A stretch of 44,228 nt of DNA from Rugosibacter sp. (GCA_030645365.1 JAUSMB010000017.1:1-44228), one strand, 5' to 3'; counted from the first letter of the stretch, positions 1-9,594 are shown. Made by a program: numbers and translations. Notes: a model not told the origin generated them from the letters alone.

Positions 1-81
1 GCAAAAATTTTCGAGGAAATGTCGCTGGCGGATAACTACCCTGAGTTCCTCACCTTACCGTTGTATGAGGCCATGGCTTAA
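1..81 (+). CDS. aceB: Probable malate synthase A, C-terminal end (partial)
   Basis: Only the last 26 codons and the TAA stop are in the window; the start lies to the left. The visible tail ends in PEFLTLPLYEAMA. An FLTLP-x-Y ending is what I remember for type A malate synthase, which condenses glyoxylate and acetyl-CoA to malate in the glyoxylate bypass. The gene converges on dut, and the spacer between them holds a hairpin and one copy of the dispersed 26-bp repeat. Identification rests on a short tail and could be wrong; the open frame to base 1 is certain. Confidence 0.55.
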   Translation, partial: AKIFEEMSLADNYPEFLTLPLYEAMA

Positions 82-89
82 GCTAAAAG

Positions 90-119
90 CCAGCGCTGAT
101 TTCAAAAAGTCGGCGCTGG
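90..119. other. Inverted repeat (hairpin) between aceB tail and dut
   Basis: Left arm CCAGCGCTGA (90-99) and right arm TCGGCGCTGG (110-119) can pair over 10 positions, with one G-T pair, around a 10-base loop. It lies between two converging genes, where a terminator would be expected, but no T tract follows the right arm. The right arm is the start of a copy of the dispersed 26-bp repeat, and the left arm looks like a piece of the same repeat in inverted orientation. Confidence 0.5.
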
Positions 120-130
120 TGATACGGCGA
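105..130 (+). repeat. Dispersed 26-bp repeat, copy A (intergenic)
   Basis: This copy reads AAAAGTCGGCGCTGG followed by TGATACGGCGA. It is identical over all 26 bases to the copy inside gcvP at 33263-33288. It is non-coding, between the probable malate synthase stop and the dut stop. It serves here as the reference for counting mismatches in the other copies. Confidence 0.85.
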
Positions 131-150
131 GTAACAATTTATAGGGCTTT

Positions 151-612
151 TTACGCCTTGCCAGTACTACCAAAGCCACCCGCTCCGCGTTCGCTGGTCA
201 CAAACTCATCCACAATATTAAAGCTCACTTGCACCACAGGCACAATCACCAACTGCGCCAGGCGGTCAAGTGGATTAATCGTGAAGGTTTCATGACCGCG
301 ATTCCAGGTTGAAACAAATAACTCCCCCTGATAGTCAGAGTCAATCAGGCCTACAAGATTTCCTAGCACAATACCGTGCTTATGCCCCAGGCCTGAACGG
401 GGCAGAATCATGGCAGCCAGTGCCGGATCAGCGATATGTATTGCAATGCCTGTTGGAATCAGAATAGTCTCTCCAGGATGAATTTTCATGGCTGCATCAA
501 TACAGGCACGCAAATCAATTCCCGCTGAGCCCGGCGTTGCATAGTGCGGAGCGTAGTGGCCGGAAGCCTCTTTCAGCCGCGCGTCCAGCAGCTTCAAATC
601 AATGGTTCGCAT
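151..612 (-). CDS. dut: Deoxyuridine 5'-triphosphate nucleotidohydrolase (dUTPase)
   Basis: Hydrolyses dUTP to dUMP and diphosphate, which supplies dUMP for dTMP synthesis and keeps uracil out of DNA. The trimeric dUTPase motifs are present in order: [10 protein letters not shown] near the N-terminus, [10 protein letters not shown] in the middle, [18 protein letters not shown], and the C-terminal glycine-rich arm [10 protein letters not shown]. The length of 153 residues is usual. The start [10 protein letters not shown] matches family N-termini. An ATG at 624 and GTG at 627 lie upstream behind GGAG and are real alternatives. The start overlaps the end of coaBC, so the two are probably translated from one message. 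Confidence 0.95.
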   Translation of the reverse strand: MRTIDLKLLDARLKEASGHYAPHYATPGSAGIDLRACIDAAMKIHPGETILIPTGIAIHIADPALAAMILPRSGLGHKHGIVLGNLVGLIDSDYQGELFVSTWNRGHETFTINPLDRLAQLVIVPVVQVSFNIVDEFVTSERGAGGFGSTGKA

Positions 613-1828
613 AGGATTTCCCATCACATTTCTCCATCAAAGAAGCCAGATGCGCAACTATGCCACGCGCCACGATTATTTTTGTCGCGGGGGGGAGTGG
701 ATAAGCACCCGTTGCGTCAAACAGAGTGACTCGATTAGTCTCTCCACCCAGTCCGTCTTGCACCAGGTTTCCTACAACAAGCGCAAGTTTTTTTGCCTTC
801 CGCTTGGATTCCGCATAAGTTTCCAGATGCTGACTTTCCGCAGCAAAACCAACGCACAGCGGTGCGTCGAGGCGTGTAGCGACTTCCCCAAGAATATCGT
901 CGGTCGCCTCAAGCAGCAAGGTCAGCGACTTTCCATTTTTCTTGATTTTCTCTGCTGACACACTCTTTGGCCGATAATCCGCCACAGCAGCAACACCAAT
1001 AAACACATCCTGACCCGGTAAATTTTGTAATACAGCCTCTCGCATCTGGGCACTTGTCTGCACATCTATTCTCATTACGTTATGTGGCGTAGGAAGCATC
1101 ACGGGGCCAGCAACCATCGTCACTTCTGCCCCTGCCTCAACACACGCTTGTGCAAGCGCGAATCCCATTTTTCCGGAACTCGAATTCGTCAATCCGCGCA
1201 CGGGATCAATCGGCTCAAATGTCGGCCCCGCCGTTAATAAAACGCGCTTACCTGCGAGTGGCTTAGGCTGCAAAAACGCGTAAAGCTCATCAAAAATTGC
1301 CTCCGCCTCAAGCATGCGACCGTCCCCTACTTCGCCGCAGGCTTGTTCCCCACTGGCGGGACCAAGGATTTTTACGCCATCGTGACTTAACAAGAGCATA
1401 TTCCGTTGCGTGGCCGGGTTCTCCCACATTTGTCGATTCATTGCGGGAGCAACAAGCAAAGGGCAATCGCGCGCCAAGCATAGGGTAGACAGCAAATCGT
1501 CACAAACACCATGCGCCAATTTAGCCAGAACGTTGGCCGTTGCCGGAGCTATCAGCACCGCAGCAGCGCCCCGCGTCAGCTCAATATGCGCCATGCCATT
1601 ACTCATGCGGTCGTCCCATAATGACTGCCACACAGGACGTCCTGTCAGTGATTGAAATGTCACGGCCCCAACAAATTCACTGCCTGCCTGCGTGAGTACG
1701 ACATCAACGGTGGCGCCAGCCTTAACCAATAGCCGTGCAAGCTCAGCTGCCTTGTAGGCTGCAATTCCTCCGGTGACTCCCAACACGATACGCTTACCCG
1801 CAAAAGCATCCATGGCATTACAATTCAT
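599..1828 (-). CDS. coaBC: Bifunctional phosphopantothenoylcysteine decarboxylase/phosphopantothenate-cysteine ligase
   Basis: Carries out two steps of coenzyme A synthesis: CTP-dependent joining of cysteine to 4'-phosphopantothenate, then FMN-dependent decarboxylation to 4'-phosphopantetheine. The N-terminal CoaC half shows [37 protein letters not shown] and the [10 protein letters not shown] loop. The CoaB half begins around residue 195 with [19 protein letters not shown] and contains [12 protein letters not shown]. Start at 1828 gives 409 residues, about normal. An upstream in-frame ATG at 1912 would run into the divergent radC and lacks family similarity. ATG 1813 (MDAFAGKR) is another possible start. 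No strong ribosome binding site is visible at either. Confidence 0.95.
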   Translation of the reverse strand: MNCNAMDAFAGKRIVLGVTGGIAAYKAAELARLLVKAGATVDVVLTQAGSEFVGAVTFQSLTGRPVWQSLWDDRMSNGMAHIELTRGAAAVLIAPATANVLAKLAHGVCDDLLSTLCLARDCPLLVAPAMNRQMWENPATQRNMLLLSHDGVKILGPASGEQACGEVGDGRMLEAEAIFDELYAFLQPKPLAGKRVLLTAGPTFEPIDPVRGLTNSSSGKMGFALAQACVEAGAEVTMVAGPVMLPTPHNVMRIDVQTSAQMREAVLQNLPGQDVFIGVAAVADYRPKSVSAEKIKKNGKSLTLLLEATDDILGEVATRLDAPLCVGFAAESQHLETYAESKRKAKKLALVVGNLVQDGLGGETNRVTLFDATGAYPLPPATKIIVARGIVAHLASLMEKCDGKSYANH

Positions 1829-1857
1829 AATTAGAGGTTGATAAAGGATTGTAAACC

Positions 1858-2538
1858 ATGGCCATACGTGATTGGCCCGTTGCCGAACGTCCGCGCGAAC
1901 GATTATTGGCAAAAGGTGCGTCAGCGCTTTCTGATGCCGAACTTCTCGCTATATTTTTGCGCGTGGGTATCCGCGGGAAAAGTGCTGTCGATCTAGCCCG
2001 TGATTTATTAGCCCAATTCAATGGCGAGCTAGCCGAGTTAGCCGCAGCAAGTACTGCGAGTCTCGCCAAGCTGCCTGGCATTGGCCCGGCAAAGGCCGCC
2101 CAACTCAGTGCCGCACTTGAATTAGCTCGCCGCTCCCTCATCAATCCGCTCAAGGCGCGCGATGCACTCACATCGCCTCAAGCTGTGCGTGACTGGTTGC
2201 GCTTATCCTTGGGAGGGTTACAACACGAGGTATTTGTCGCCCTTTGGCTTGACGCACAAAATCGTCTCATTTCCACTGAAGAACTTTTTCGTGGCACATT
2301 AACCCAGACCAGCGTATATCCTCGTGAAGTGGTGAAACGTGCCCTTGCCAATAATGCAGGTGCCGTCATCTTGGCGCACAACCATCCCTCCGGCGTCACT
2401 GAGCCGTCGTCGGCCGATATAGCACTCACTTCTACGCTAAAGCAGGCACTCGCTTTAATTGAGGTTAAAGTACTTGACCATTTCGTCGTCGCATCAGGCA
2501 CCACACCGCTCTCCTTTGCCGAGCATGGATTAATCTGA
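1858..2538 (+). CDS. radC: RadC/JAB-domain family protein
   Basis: Belongs to the RadC (YicR) family, named for DNA repair but of unproven biochemical function. The N-terminal half holds a helix-hairpin-helix stretch ([13 protein letters not shown]). The C-terminal JAB/MPN metal-binding domain has H174-N-H176-P-S-G and D187, the full metal ligand set. The length of 226 residues is typical. AAAGGA lies nine bases before the ATG. It is divergent from coaBC with only a 29-base spacer, and is followed by rpmB and rpmG, an order common in proteobacteria. Confidence 0.92.
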   Translation: MAIRDWPVAERPRERLLAKGASALSDAELLAIFLRVGIRGKSAVDLARDLLAQFNGELAELAAASTASLAKLPGIGPAKAAQLSAALELARRSLINPLKARDALTSPQAVRDWLRLSLGGLQHEVFVALWLDAQNRLISTEELFRGTLTQTSVYPREVVKRALANNAGAVILAHNHPSGVTEPSSADIALTSTLKQALALIEVKVLDHFVVASGTTPLSFAEHGLI

Positions 2539-2565
2539 AAATGAGTGGGCATCTAGCGCATTATT

Positions 2566-2574
2566 TGGTATACT
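2566..2574 (+). promoter_or_regulatory. Putative extended -10 promoter for rpmB-rpmG
   Basis: TGGTATACT gives an extended -10 element (TGn directly before TATACT) about 40 bases ahead of the rpmB start. No good -35 box is visible at the expected distance, as is usual for extended -10 promoters. This suggests rpmB-rpmG is not dependent on read-through from radC. Confidence 0.45.
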
Positions 2575-2612
2575 GACCAGCTTTGTAGAATCAGCATTCA
2601 GGAGCACTAAAC

Positions 2613-2849
2613 ATGTCGCGCGTATGCCAAGTGACGGGCAAAGCCCCAATGGTGGGAAATAACGTTTCCCACGCTAACAATAAAACCAAACGCCGCTTTC
2701 TACCCAATCTACATAATCGTCGATTTTGGGTTGAAGCTGAAAATCGTTTTGTCAGCTTGCGTGTTTCAAACGCAGGTTTGCGTACGATTGATAAAAAAGG
2801 CATCGACGTGATTCTCGCCGAGTTACGTGAACGTGGCGAACGCGCCTAA
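2613..2849 (+). CDS. rpmB: 50S ribosomal protein L28
   Basis: Small basic protein of the large ribosomal subunit. The start [12 protein letters not shown], the middle [18 protein letters not shown] and the end [11 protein letters not shown] are the standard L28 signature. It has 78 residues, as in most proteobacteria. AGGAG precedes the ATG by nine bases. It forms a two-gene unit with rpmG, 14 bases downstream. Confidence 0.97.
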   Translation: MSRVCQVTGKAPMVGNNVSHANNKTKRRFLPNLHNRRFWVEAENRFVSLRVSNAGLRTIDKKGIDVILAELRERGERA

Positions 2850-2863
2850 TCAGGAGAAAAATC

Positions 2864-3031
2864 ATGGCCAAAGGCGGACGCGAAAAAATCAAATTGGAAT
2901 CAACAGCAGGCACAGGTCATTTTTACACGACCTCAAAAAACAAAAAAACAACTCCAGGAAAGCTAGAGTTCATTAAGTATGATCCAAAGGTGCGCAAGCA
3001 CGTGGCTTACAAAGAAGTAAAGCTTAAATAA
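2864..3031 (+). CDS. rpmG: 50S ribosomal protein L33
   Basis: Large-subunit protein of 55 residues: [14 protein letters not shown] at the start, [11 protein letters not shown], and [18 protein letters not shown] at the end. It lacks the paired cysteines of the zinc-binding form, so it is the C-minus type, consistent with a zinc-independent housekeeping copy. CAGGAG stands nine bases ahead of the start. It is followed by a strong terminator at 3058-3088. Confidence 0.97.
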   Translation: MAKGGREKIKLESTAGTGHFYTTSKNKKTTPGKLEFIKYDPKVRKHVAYKEVKLK

Positions 3032-3057
3032 GTCTCATAAATTTATTCTTGAGCGAT

Positions 3058-3088
3058 AAAAAAAGCCCGCTAAAAGCGGGCTTTTTTT
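3058..3088. terminator. Bidirectional intrinsic terminator (rpmG / desaturase)
   Basis: GCCCGC and GCGGGC pair around a TAAAA loop. The stem is flanked by seven A on the left and seven T on the right, so it works as a rho-independent terminator in both directions. It lies between converging rpmG and the desaturase gene. Confidence 0.93.
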
Positions 3089-3106
3089 ATCGGAAATTTT
3101 CTCTCG

Positions 3107-4270
3107 CTATACCGCGTAGGTTCTTAGCCTTGAAGAAAACTCTTCCATTTGCCTAATACCACTTTGCTCAGCACTTGTAATCCAATCCTCTAGCTGCTTA
3201 ACTAGCTGATCATGTGTAGCGGTTGATCGCCCCCACAAAGCTTCAAGATCTTTTCGCATAGCATAGACCCGCGCCAGACGCTCACTCTGCCTTAGCAAGG
3301 CGGCCAATCTCGCATGCTGCGCAATGGGGAGGCTACTTTCTTCTTTACCCAGCAAGTGCTTCATCAAACGCCCCTCTTTGGCGTCAATGCTCAGTTGCGC
3401 AAATTCCTCAGATGCCAAATGATGCAAGCTCTTCACATATTTTGCCAATACGTCATACCGGTGGGTAATCACTGCCTGTAAAAGATCAAGATCAATGGTC
3501 GGCCTTGCCAGGTGAAAGCGAGGTGTTGGAGCAATTTTTTTAACTTTTGCTAGACCAAAAATCTCAAGCAATCGGATATAAAACCAACCAATATCAAATT
3601 CATACCACTTGTTGGAAAGCTTTGCCGAAGAAGCAAACGTATGATGGTTATTGTGCAACTCTTCCCCGCCAATCAGAATGCCAAGAGGAAAAATATTCGT
3701 CGATGCATCAGAACAAGCAAAGTTTCGATATCCCCAATAGTGGCCTATCCCATTAATCACTCCAGCAGCCCAAAAGGGGATCCAGATCATCTGCGTAACC
3801 CAAATCAAACTTCCTATCCATGGACCAAACAAAACAAGATTAATCCCCAGCATGATAAACACGCCTAGCTTATTTAGTGGGGTATAGATCACCCGCTCAA
3901 GCCAGTCATCAGGCGTCCCGTGCCCATAATGTGCCATGGTTTCAGCATTGCGGGATTCTTTTACATAGAAGAAGACTCCTGTCCATAACACCGGCTGAAT
4001 ACCCAAAATCTGCGGGCTGTGCGGATCCTCGGCTGTCTCACATTTTGCATGATGTTTCCGATGAATTGCAGCCCACTCTTTGGTGACCATACCTGTTGTT
4101 AGCCAAAGCCAAAATCGAAAAAAATGGCTGGGTAGCGGCGATAAATCCAGAGCACGGTGCGCTTGGTGTCGATGAAGATATATCGTGACACCAGCAATAC
4201 TAATATGGGTCAGCCCCAAGGTTAAAACAAAATATCCCCACCAAGGCAACTCGATAATTCCAAAATACAT
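3107..4270 (-). CDS. Acyl-CoA (delta-9 type) fatty acid desaturase
   Basis: Membrane di-iron desaturase that would put a cis double bond into saturated acyl chains and adjust membrane fluidity. The three histidine clusters are present: H33-R-H-Q-A-H38, H70-R-K-H-H74 and H206-N-N-H-H210, plus H177 in GIGHYWGYRN. Hydrophobic segments lie at about 10-30, 50-60 and 135-175. Beyond about residue 250 there is a charged, helical extension of about 130 residues without transmembrane character, ending in SGIRQMEEFSSRLRTY. I recall such tails in other proteobacterial acyl-CoA desaturases, but their function is unknown to me. AAGGA precedes the ATG by nine bases. The Rieske gene is just upstream on the same strand. 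The exact substrate cannot be read from sequence. Confidence 0.9.
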   Translation of the reverse strand: MYFGIIELPWWGYFVLTLGLTHISIAGVTIYLHRHQAHRALDLSPLPSHFFRFWLWLTTGMVTKEWAAIHRKHHAKCETAEDPHSPQILGIQPVLWTGVFFYVKESRNAETMAHYGHGTPDDWLERVIYTPLNKLGVFIMLGINLVLFGPWIGSLIWVTQMIWIPFWAAGVINGIGHYWGYRNFACSDASTNIFPLGILIGGEELHNNHHTFASSAKLSNKWYEFDIGWFYIRLLEIFGLAKVKKIAPTPRFHLARPTIDLDLLQAVITHRYDVLAKYVKSLHHLASEEFAQLSIDAKEGRLMKHLLGKEESSLPIAQHARLAALLRQSERLARVYAMRKDLEALWGRSTATHDQLVKQLEDWITSAEQSGIRQMEEFSSRLRTYAV

Positions 4271-4334
4271 GCAAATGATTCCTTGATAGAAATTTATAGG
4301 GGGTGGATATTTCTTAGCATTCTACCCGAGCAAA

Positions 4335-5456
4335 TTAGCCACCATTGTTCAGATAACCACTCATGAGTCGTCTGTAATACTCGTGAAAATGTTGCATTCC
4401 ATCTTCCATTGGCGATTGATAAGGGCCCGTCTCGCTTTGACCTTGCTTCATCAAGGCATATCGACCTCGATCCATACGCATGGCGATATCATCATCTTCT
4501 AGCGCTGTTTCCATATAGGCTGCTTGCTCAGCTTGAATGAATTCTGGTTCAAAGAGCGCAATGTCCTCAGGATAATAAAATTCAACGACATTAAGCGTTT
4601 TATTCACGTCCTGTGGGATTAACCTGGAAACAACGAGTACTTGCGGGTACCACTCCACCATTATATTAGGGTAGTAAGTTAACCAAATTGCACCACTTTT
4701 TGGTAGCTCACCGTTATGGTAGTCAAGAACGACTTTATGCCACCGGTGATAAATTGCTGAACCCGGCTTTGCAAGTGATTGGATGCCCACTTGCTGTACT
4801 GAATACCAATCAGCAAATTGCCAGCTAAGATCATCACACGTTACGAAGCCCCCTAGCCCGGGATGATAAGGGGTGACATGATAATCCTCTAGGTAGACCT
4901 CAATAAACGTCTTCCAGTTGTAGTTGCATTCATGCAACTCAACACGATCTAGCCTGTAGCCCTTAAAATCAAACATGTTTTTAAAGCGCATACTTGCTAA
5001 ATCCACATCGGCAGAGCGTGGGCCCTTGAATAACAAGCCTTGCCAATTTTCAAGCTTTTGTTTCTTCAAGCTCAATGCCGGGTTACTGACAAAATGCGGC
5101 GCACCGACTAACGTACCACCGCAATCGTAAGTCCACCGATGAATAGGGCAAACAATATTTTTTGTATTTCCTGAGCCTTCCAGCATAATAGCTTGCCGGT
5201 GACGACAAACATTTGACATTTCATACAGACCATCGGGCTGCTGAATGATCATCCGTCCGTGGTCATTCCATTCTTGTGAGCGATAGTCATTCACGTTTGG
5301 TACCATCAATTCATGGCCAACGTAATTCGCCCCTGCCTCAAAAATTACTTTTTGTTCCAATTCGAAAAGTTTTTCATCAAAATACCATTCCACTGGCAAT
5401 TGTGAAGCACTAGGTGACAAAAGAGAATATGGAAGAGTGTCAGACATGGTTTCCAA
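4335..5456 (-). CDS. Rieske non-heme iron oxygenase, alpha-subunit type
   Basis: Ring-hydroxylating-oxygenase-like protein of 373 residues. The Rieske [2Fe-2S] ligands are C84-R-H86 and C103-P-I-H106. The mononuclear iron site is seen at N180-W-K and E190-D-Y-H193-x4-H198. No reductase or ferredoxin partner gene is nearby, so electrons must come from elsewhere. The substrate is unknown: relatives act on aromatic rings, choline or other N-methyl compounds, or lipids. Neighbours are a desaturase (downstream, same strand) and the divergent isoprenoid operon, which hints at lipid metabolism but does not prove it. The start could also be ATG 5447 (MSDTLPYS). Confidence 0.85.
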   Translation of the reverse strand: METMSDTLPYSLLSPSASQLPVEWYFDEKLFELEQKVIFEAGANYVGHELMVPNVNDYRSQEWNDHGRMIIQQPDGLYEMSNVCRHRQAIMLEGSGNTKNIVCPIHRWTYDCGGTLVGAPHFVSNPALSLKKQKLENWQGLLFKGPRSADVDLASMRFKNMFDFKGYRLDRVELHECNYNWKTFIEVYLEDYHVTPYHPGLGGFVTCDDLSWQFADWYSVQQVGIQSLAKPGSAIYHRWHKVVLDYHNGELPKSGAIWLTYYPNIMVEWYPQVLVVSRLIPQDVNKTLNVVEFYYPEDIALFEPEFIQAEQAAYMETALEDDDIAMRMDRGRYALMKQGQSETGPYQSPMEDGMQHFHEYYRRLMSGYLNNGG

Positions 5457-5565
5457 CCACCAAAAAAAGTTTACGGGGAAACTGGAAACAATTAAGGTAG
5501 GTCGAAGTAATTTAATAAGGAGAACCGGCTCAACGCCGACTATCGTATTGTAGCGCGTAACGAAT

Positions 5566-5594
5566 TTGACCGAAAGCCGCCCCTAAGCTATTTT
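5566..5594 (+). promoter_or_regulatory. Putative sigma-70 promoter for xseB-ispA-dxs
   Basis: TTGACC at 5566-5571 and TATTTT at 5589-5594 are separated by exactly 17 bases, about 55 bases ahead of the xseB start. It stands in the 192-base spacer between the divergent Rieske gene and xseB. Confidence 0.55.
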
Positions 5595-5648
5595 TATAAC
5601 CTTTTCTTGTTATCGACTATTGTCTTTGAATAACACGGCACCCTCACC

Positions 5649-5915
5649 ATGAAAACCACCACGAAAAACTCCTCTACCCTGATAGAATCACAATCCTTTG
5701 AAGATGGTCTCACCGAATTGGAAAGCATCATTAGCGCCATGGAAATTGGTCAGATGCCTCTTCAAGAAACATTAGAAGCCTACAAACGTGGAATGATTTT
5801 GCTTCGCCAGTGCCAAGAGACCCTCAATGTAGCCGAGCAACAAATACGCATCCTTGAAAACAACACTCTGCGCCCATTCAAACCAGACACTTTTAGTGAC
5901 CTGGAAGACAAATAA
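5649..5915 (+). CDS. xseB: Exodeoxyribonuclease VII small subunit
   Basis: Small subunit of exonuclease VII, which degrades single-stranded DNA together with XseA (not in this window). The family pattern is clear: FEDGLTELESIISAMEIGQMPLQETLEAYKRG (residues about 17-48), then helices rich in Q and E. It has 88 residues, slightly longer than E. coli XseB because of the tail LRPFKPDTFSDLEDK. It is followed after six bases by ispA; the xseB-ispA-dxs order is widespread in proteobacteria. Confidence 0.93.
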   Translation: MKTTTKNSSTLIESQSFEDGLTELESIISAMEIGQMPLQETLEAYKRGMILLRQCQETLNVAEQQIRILENNTLRPFKPDTFSDLEDK

Positions 5916-5921
5916 ATAACC

Positions 5922-6806
5922 ATGAATTTTCTCGGCTGGGCCGCTAGCATTCAGCAAAGGACAGAGGTTGCGCTCGAGTTAGCCCTACCCCCATCACACA
6001 TTTCACCCACTCGCTTGCACGACGCAATGCGCTATGCCGTACTTGGTGGGGGAAAACGGGTCAGGCCATTGCTTTGCCATGCTGCAGGCGATCTTTTTAA
6101 AGCAACATCACATTCTTTAGATATGGCAGCGATTGCCACTGAATTCATTCATGCGTATTCACTCATACACGATGACTTACCCTGTATGGACAATGACGTG
6201 CTCCGACGTGGCAAACCAACATGCCATATTGAGTTTGATGAAGTAACTGCCCTGCTTGCTGGTGATGCGCTTCAAGCGCTTGCATTTCACGTACTGTCTT
6301 CCCACTCACTAGATGTCGATTTATCACATCAGATTGATATGCTTAACCTTCTGGCCACTGCATCGGGATCACGCGGAATGGCTGGCGGTCAAGCCCTTGA
6401 CGTTGCCGCGACGAGTCAACAGCTAACTATTGCGGAACTTGAATTGATGCACATTCACAAAACGGGGGCATTGATTCGTGCAGCTGTTCTTCTTGGAGCA
6501 CATTGCGGTAAAGCAACATCAAGCGAATTAGACCACCTTAGCCACTTTTCCACACGGCTCGGCTTGTTGTTTCAAATTGTCGACGATATTCTTGATGCAG
6601 AAAGTGATACTGCCACGCTTGGGAAAACTGCAGGTAAGGATGCAGCGCAAAATAAATCTACCTATGTCAGCTTATTGGGAAAACCCCAAGCCAAAGAGCT
6701 TGCCGTAAACCTGTTACATGAATCGCATGCCGCGCTATCTTCATTCGGAGATCGCGCATTACGCCTGCATGAATTAACCGACTTCATCGCAAAGCGAAAT
6801 TTCTAA
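5922..6806 (+). CDS. ispA: (2E,6E)-farnesyl diphosphate synthase
   Basis: Adds isopentenyl units to make farnesyl diphosphate, the precursor of quinone side chains, undecaprenyl carriers and hopanoids. The first aspartate-rich motif is D84-D-L-P-C-M-D90, followed by [11 protein letters not shown]. The second is D221-D-I-L-D225. [10 protein letters not shown] lies near residue 46. The 294 residues match the family. The TAA stop shares its last base with the dxs ATG (TAATG), so dxs is probably translationally coupled. Confidence 0.95.
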   Translation: MNFLGWAASIQQRTEVALELALPPSHISPTRLHDAMRYAVLGGGKRVRPLLCHAAGDLFKATSHSLDMAAIATEFIHAYSLIHDDLPCMDNDVLRRGKPTCHIEFDEVTALLAGDALQALAFHVLSSHSLDVDLSHQIDMLNLLATASGSRGMAGGQALDVAATSQQLTIAELELMHIHKTGALIRAAVLLGAHCGKATSSELDHLSHFSTRLGLLFQIVDDILDAESDTATLGKTAGKDAAQNKSTYVSLLGKPQAKELAVNLLHESHAALSSFGDRALRLHELTDFIAKRNF

Positions 6807-8659
6807 TGACACCTTTGCTTGATACGATTCAGTCCCCCACGGACCTTCGATTACTTTCACCACATCAACTACCGCAGCTAGCCGATGAATTACGTCAATT
6901 TTTAATTGAGTCTGTCGCAAAAACAGGCGGTCACTTATCTTCCAATCTTGGCACCATCGAACTAACGATCGCACTCCACTATGTCTTCAATACACCAGAA
7001 GACAGACTAGTCTGGGATGTGGGACATCAAACATACGCCCATAAAGTGCTTACTGGCCGAAAAGAAGGCATGGCGAGCTTGCGTATGCATAAGGGAATGT
7101 CCGGCTTCCCTAAACGGACAGAAAGCATTTACGATTCCTTCGGAGTCGGTCATTCTTCAACATCCATCTCTGCTGCGCTTGGTATGGCTGTCGCGGCACG
7201 CAATAAAGGGGAAGATCGCCAGGTTGCTGCCATCATTGGGGATGGTGCCATGTCTGCCGGCCAGGCATTCGAGGCTCTAAATAATGGCGGTACGCTTGAT
7301 GCGAACTTACTCGTCATACTGAACGACAATGACATGTCCATCTCACCACCTGTAGGAGCGCTGAACAAATACTTGGCCCGATTACTCTCTGGTAGAACCT
7401 TCAATGCGGCGCGTCGAGCAGGTGGAAAAGTACTATCGGCTGTGCCTAGTATGCGTGAGTTTGCTAGCCGAGTTGAAGAGCATGTCAAAGGAATGATTTC
7501 GCCAGGCACTTTATTCGAAGAGTTAGGCTTTAACTACATCGGCCCCATCGACGGTCATGATCTAGATGCATTGATTCCCACTCTACAGAATTTACGTCGG
7601 CTCCAAGGACCTCAGTTTCTACATGTGATCACTAAAAAAGGGCAAGGCTATAAACTTGCAGAAACTGATCCAGTGCTATATCACGGAGTCAGTAAATTCG
7701 ATACCACCTGCGGAATCAAGCCCGCAAAAAGCAGCAGCAAGCTAACCTACACACAGGTATTTAGCGACTGGTTATGCGATCAAGCTGCTAGCGACTCACG
7801 CCTCATCGGCATCACCCCAGCCATGCGTGAAGGCTCAGGCTTGTTACGCTTTTCACAATCTTTTCCTGATCGCTACTTTGATGTAGGAATTGCTGAGCAA
7901 CATGCACTGACATTTGCTGCCGGATTGGCATGCGAAGGTATGAAACCAGTCGTTGCAATTTACTCGACGTTTTTACAGCGGGCCTATGACCAGCTCATCC
8001 ACGATATTGCCTTGCAAAATTTACCTGTTGTATTTGCGATTGATCGTGGCGGCCTTGTAGGAGCGGATGGCGCAACACATAATGGAGCTTTTGACCTTTC
8101 TTACCTTACCTGTATCCCTAACATGGTGGTAATGACGCCGAGTGATGAAGATGAATGTCGCAAAATGCTCTCTACTGCCTTTGCTGCTGATGGCCCAGTA
8201 GCCATTCGATATCCGCGTGGGAGTGGATCCGGAATAACGGTACAGTCTGATTTATCAACGCTCGCCATAGGTAAAGGCGAAGTAAAGCGCCAAGGCAAGC
8301 GCATAGCTTTATTGGCATTTGGCTCCATGTTAACGTCAGCTCTAGCTGCGGGTGAGTTACTTGATGCAACAGTAGTCAACATGCGATTTGTGAAACCTAT
8401 TGACCATGAACTTATCGCTACACTGGCCCTAAGTCACGAGCTATTAATATCGATTGAAGAAAATACCATTATCGGTGGTGCCGGGGCTGAAGTAGCCCGC
8501 GCCCTTGAAGAGTCAGGAAACAGGGCGCCTCTTTTACGGCTCGGATTACCGGATCATTTCATCGATCAAGGGGATAGTGCCACGCTATTAGCTGATGTCG
8601 GGCTCGATCCTGCAGGTATTGTCAGCGAGGCGTATAAAAAGCTCACCGCCAATAGTTGA
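6806..8659 (+). CDS. dxs: 1-deoxy-D-xylulose-5-phosphate synthase
   Basis: First enzyme of the methylerythritol phosphate pathway: thiamine-diphosphate-dependent joining of pyruvate and glyceraldehyde 3-phosphate. Motifs in order are [24 protein letters not shown], the thiamine site [15 protein letters not shown] with GDG at residues 145-147, SISPPVGAL, the pyrimidine domain [15 protein letters not shown], and the C-terminal transketolase domain. The length of 617 residues is normal. It overlaps ispA by one base. Together with ispA it links synthesis of C5 units to their chain elongation. Confidence 0.97.
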   Translation: MTPLLDTIQSPTDLRLLSPHQLPQLADELRQFLIESVAKTGGHLSSNLGTIELTIALHYVFNTPEDRLVWDVGHQTYAHKVLTGRKEGMASLRMHKGMSGFPKRTESIYDSFGVGHSSTSISAALGMAVAARNKGEDRQVAAIIGDGAMSAGQAFEALNNGGTLDANLLVILNDNDMSISPPVGALNKYLARLLSGRTFNAARRAGGKVLSAVPSMREFASRVEEHVKGMISPGTLFEELGFNYIGPIDGHDLDALIPTLQNLRRLQGPQFLHVITKKGQGYKLAETDPVLYHGVSKFDTTCGIKPAKSSSKLTYTQVFSDWLCDQAASDSRLIGITPAMREGSGLLRFSQSFPDRYFDVGIAEQHALTFAAGLACEGMKPVVAIYSTFLQRAYDQLIHDIALQNLPVVFAIDRGGLVGADGATHNGAFDLSYLTCIPNMVVMTPSDEDECRKMLSTAFAADGPVAIRYPRGSGSGITVQSDLSTLAIGKGEVKRQGKRIALLAFGSMLTSALAAGELLDATVVNMRFVKPIDHELIATLALSHELLISIEENTIIGGAGAEVARALEESGNRAPLLRLGLPDHFIDQGDSATLLADVGLDPAGIVSEAYKKLTANS

Positions 8660-8738
8660 CTAATTTTGTCGGAAAATATACAGTGCATTACACATTTTTT
8701 ATGTTAGACGCTAACAAATTATGAACTCTAGGATACCT

Positions 8739-9545
8739 ATGCCTGCTCAAGATACGGCTGTCATACCTGACGTACAGGCAAGCGAAGATTTGCGCCATTT
8801 ACCAATCAATCGTGTTGGTATTAAATCAATTCGTCACCCATTCAAAATTCTTGATAAAAGTGGCGGCATAAGACACACGATCGCTGACTTCAATATGTAC
8901 GTAGGACTACCCCATAACTTCAAGGGTACGCATATGTCGCGTTTCGTTGAAATTCTCAACTCGCACGAAGATGAAATTTCGGTTGAAAGTTTTGAAACCA
9001 TGTTGCGTGAAATGGTAATCCGTTTAGAAGCTCAAATCGGTTATCTTGAAATGCGCTTCCCTTACTTCATTAACAAAACAGCTCCTGTTTCTGGCGTCAA
9101 AAGCCTTATGGACTATGACGTAACGTTTATCGGTGAAATTCTCTCCAACGGCGAGTACCGACAAACCATCAAGGTGTTGGTACCGGTTACCAGCTTATGT
9201 CCTTGCTCCAAGAAAATTTCAGAGCGTGGCGCACACAATCAGCGCTCGCATGTGACTATCACGGCCACAACCAATACCCTTGTATGGATTGAGGATTTGA
9301 TTAATATCGCTGAAAGCCAAGCCTCTTGCGAACTTTACGGTCTACTCAAACGACCTGACGAAAAATTTGTCACCGAACGCGCATATGACAACCCCAAGTT
9401 TGTTGAAGACCTTGTCCGTGACGTAGCCAGCGTATTGAATGCCGATCAGCGCATTGATGCTTACAGCGTTGAAAGCGAGAACTTCGAATCAATTCACAAC
9501 CATTCTGCTTATGCCATGATTGAGAGAGATAAAAAATCTCACTAA
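8739..9545 (+). CDS. folE2: GTP cyclohydrolase FolE2 (type IB)
   Basis: Converts GTP to dihydroneopterin triphosphate for folate, and in many bacteria for queuosine. It is the FolE2 form, which can use metals other than zinc, rather than classical FolE. Typical features are the N-terminal [21 protein letters not shown], the [19 protein letters not shown] segment with its metal-ligand cysteine, and the C-terminal [16 protein letters not shown]. Start 8739 was chosen because AGGA lies five bases before it. An in-frame ATG at 8721 has no such site. QueD, a later step of the queuosine branch, is encoded at 40874-41332. A terminator follows at 9595. Confidence 0.93.
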   Translation: MPAQDTAVIPDVQASEDLRHLPINRVGIKSIRHPFKILDKSGGIRHTIADFNMYVGLPHNFKGTHMSRFVEILNSHEDEISVESFETMLREMVIRLEAQIGYLEMRFPYFINKTAPVSGVKSLMDYDVTFIGEILSNGEYRQTIKVLVPVTSLCPCSKKISERGAHNQRSHVTITATTNTLVWIEDLINIAESQASCELYGLLKRPDEKFVTERAYDNPKFVEDLVRDVASVLNADQRIDAYSVESENFESIHNHSAYAMIERDKKSH

Positions 9546-9594
9546 CCCACATCGTGTGCAGACTAACACCTCTTTTCACAAAGAGTAAAAATAT

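Noticed and set aside
602-958. 118-codon plus-strand frame opposite coaBC
   Set aside because: Antisense to a clearly conserved enzyme, with cysteine-rich random composition and no ribosome binding site.
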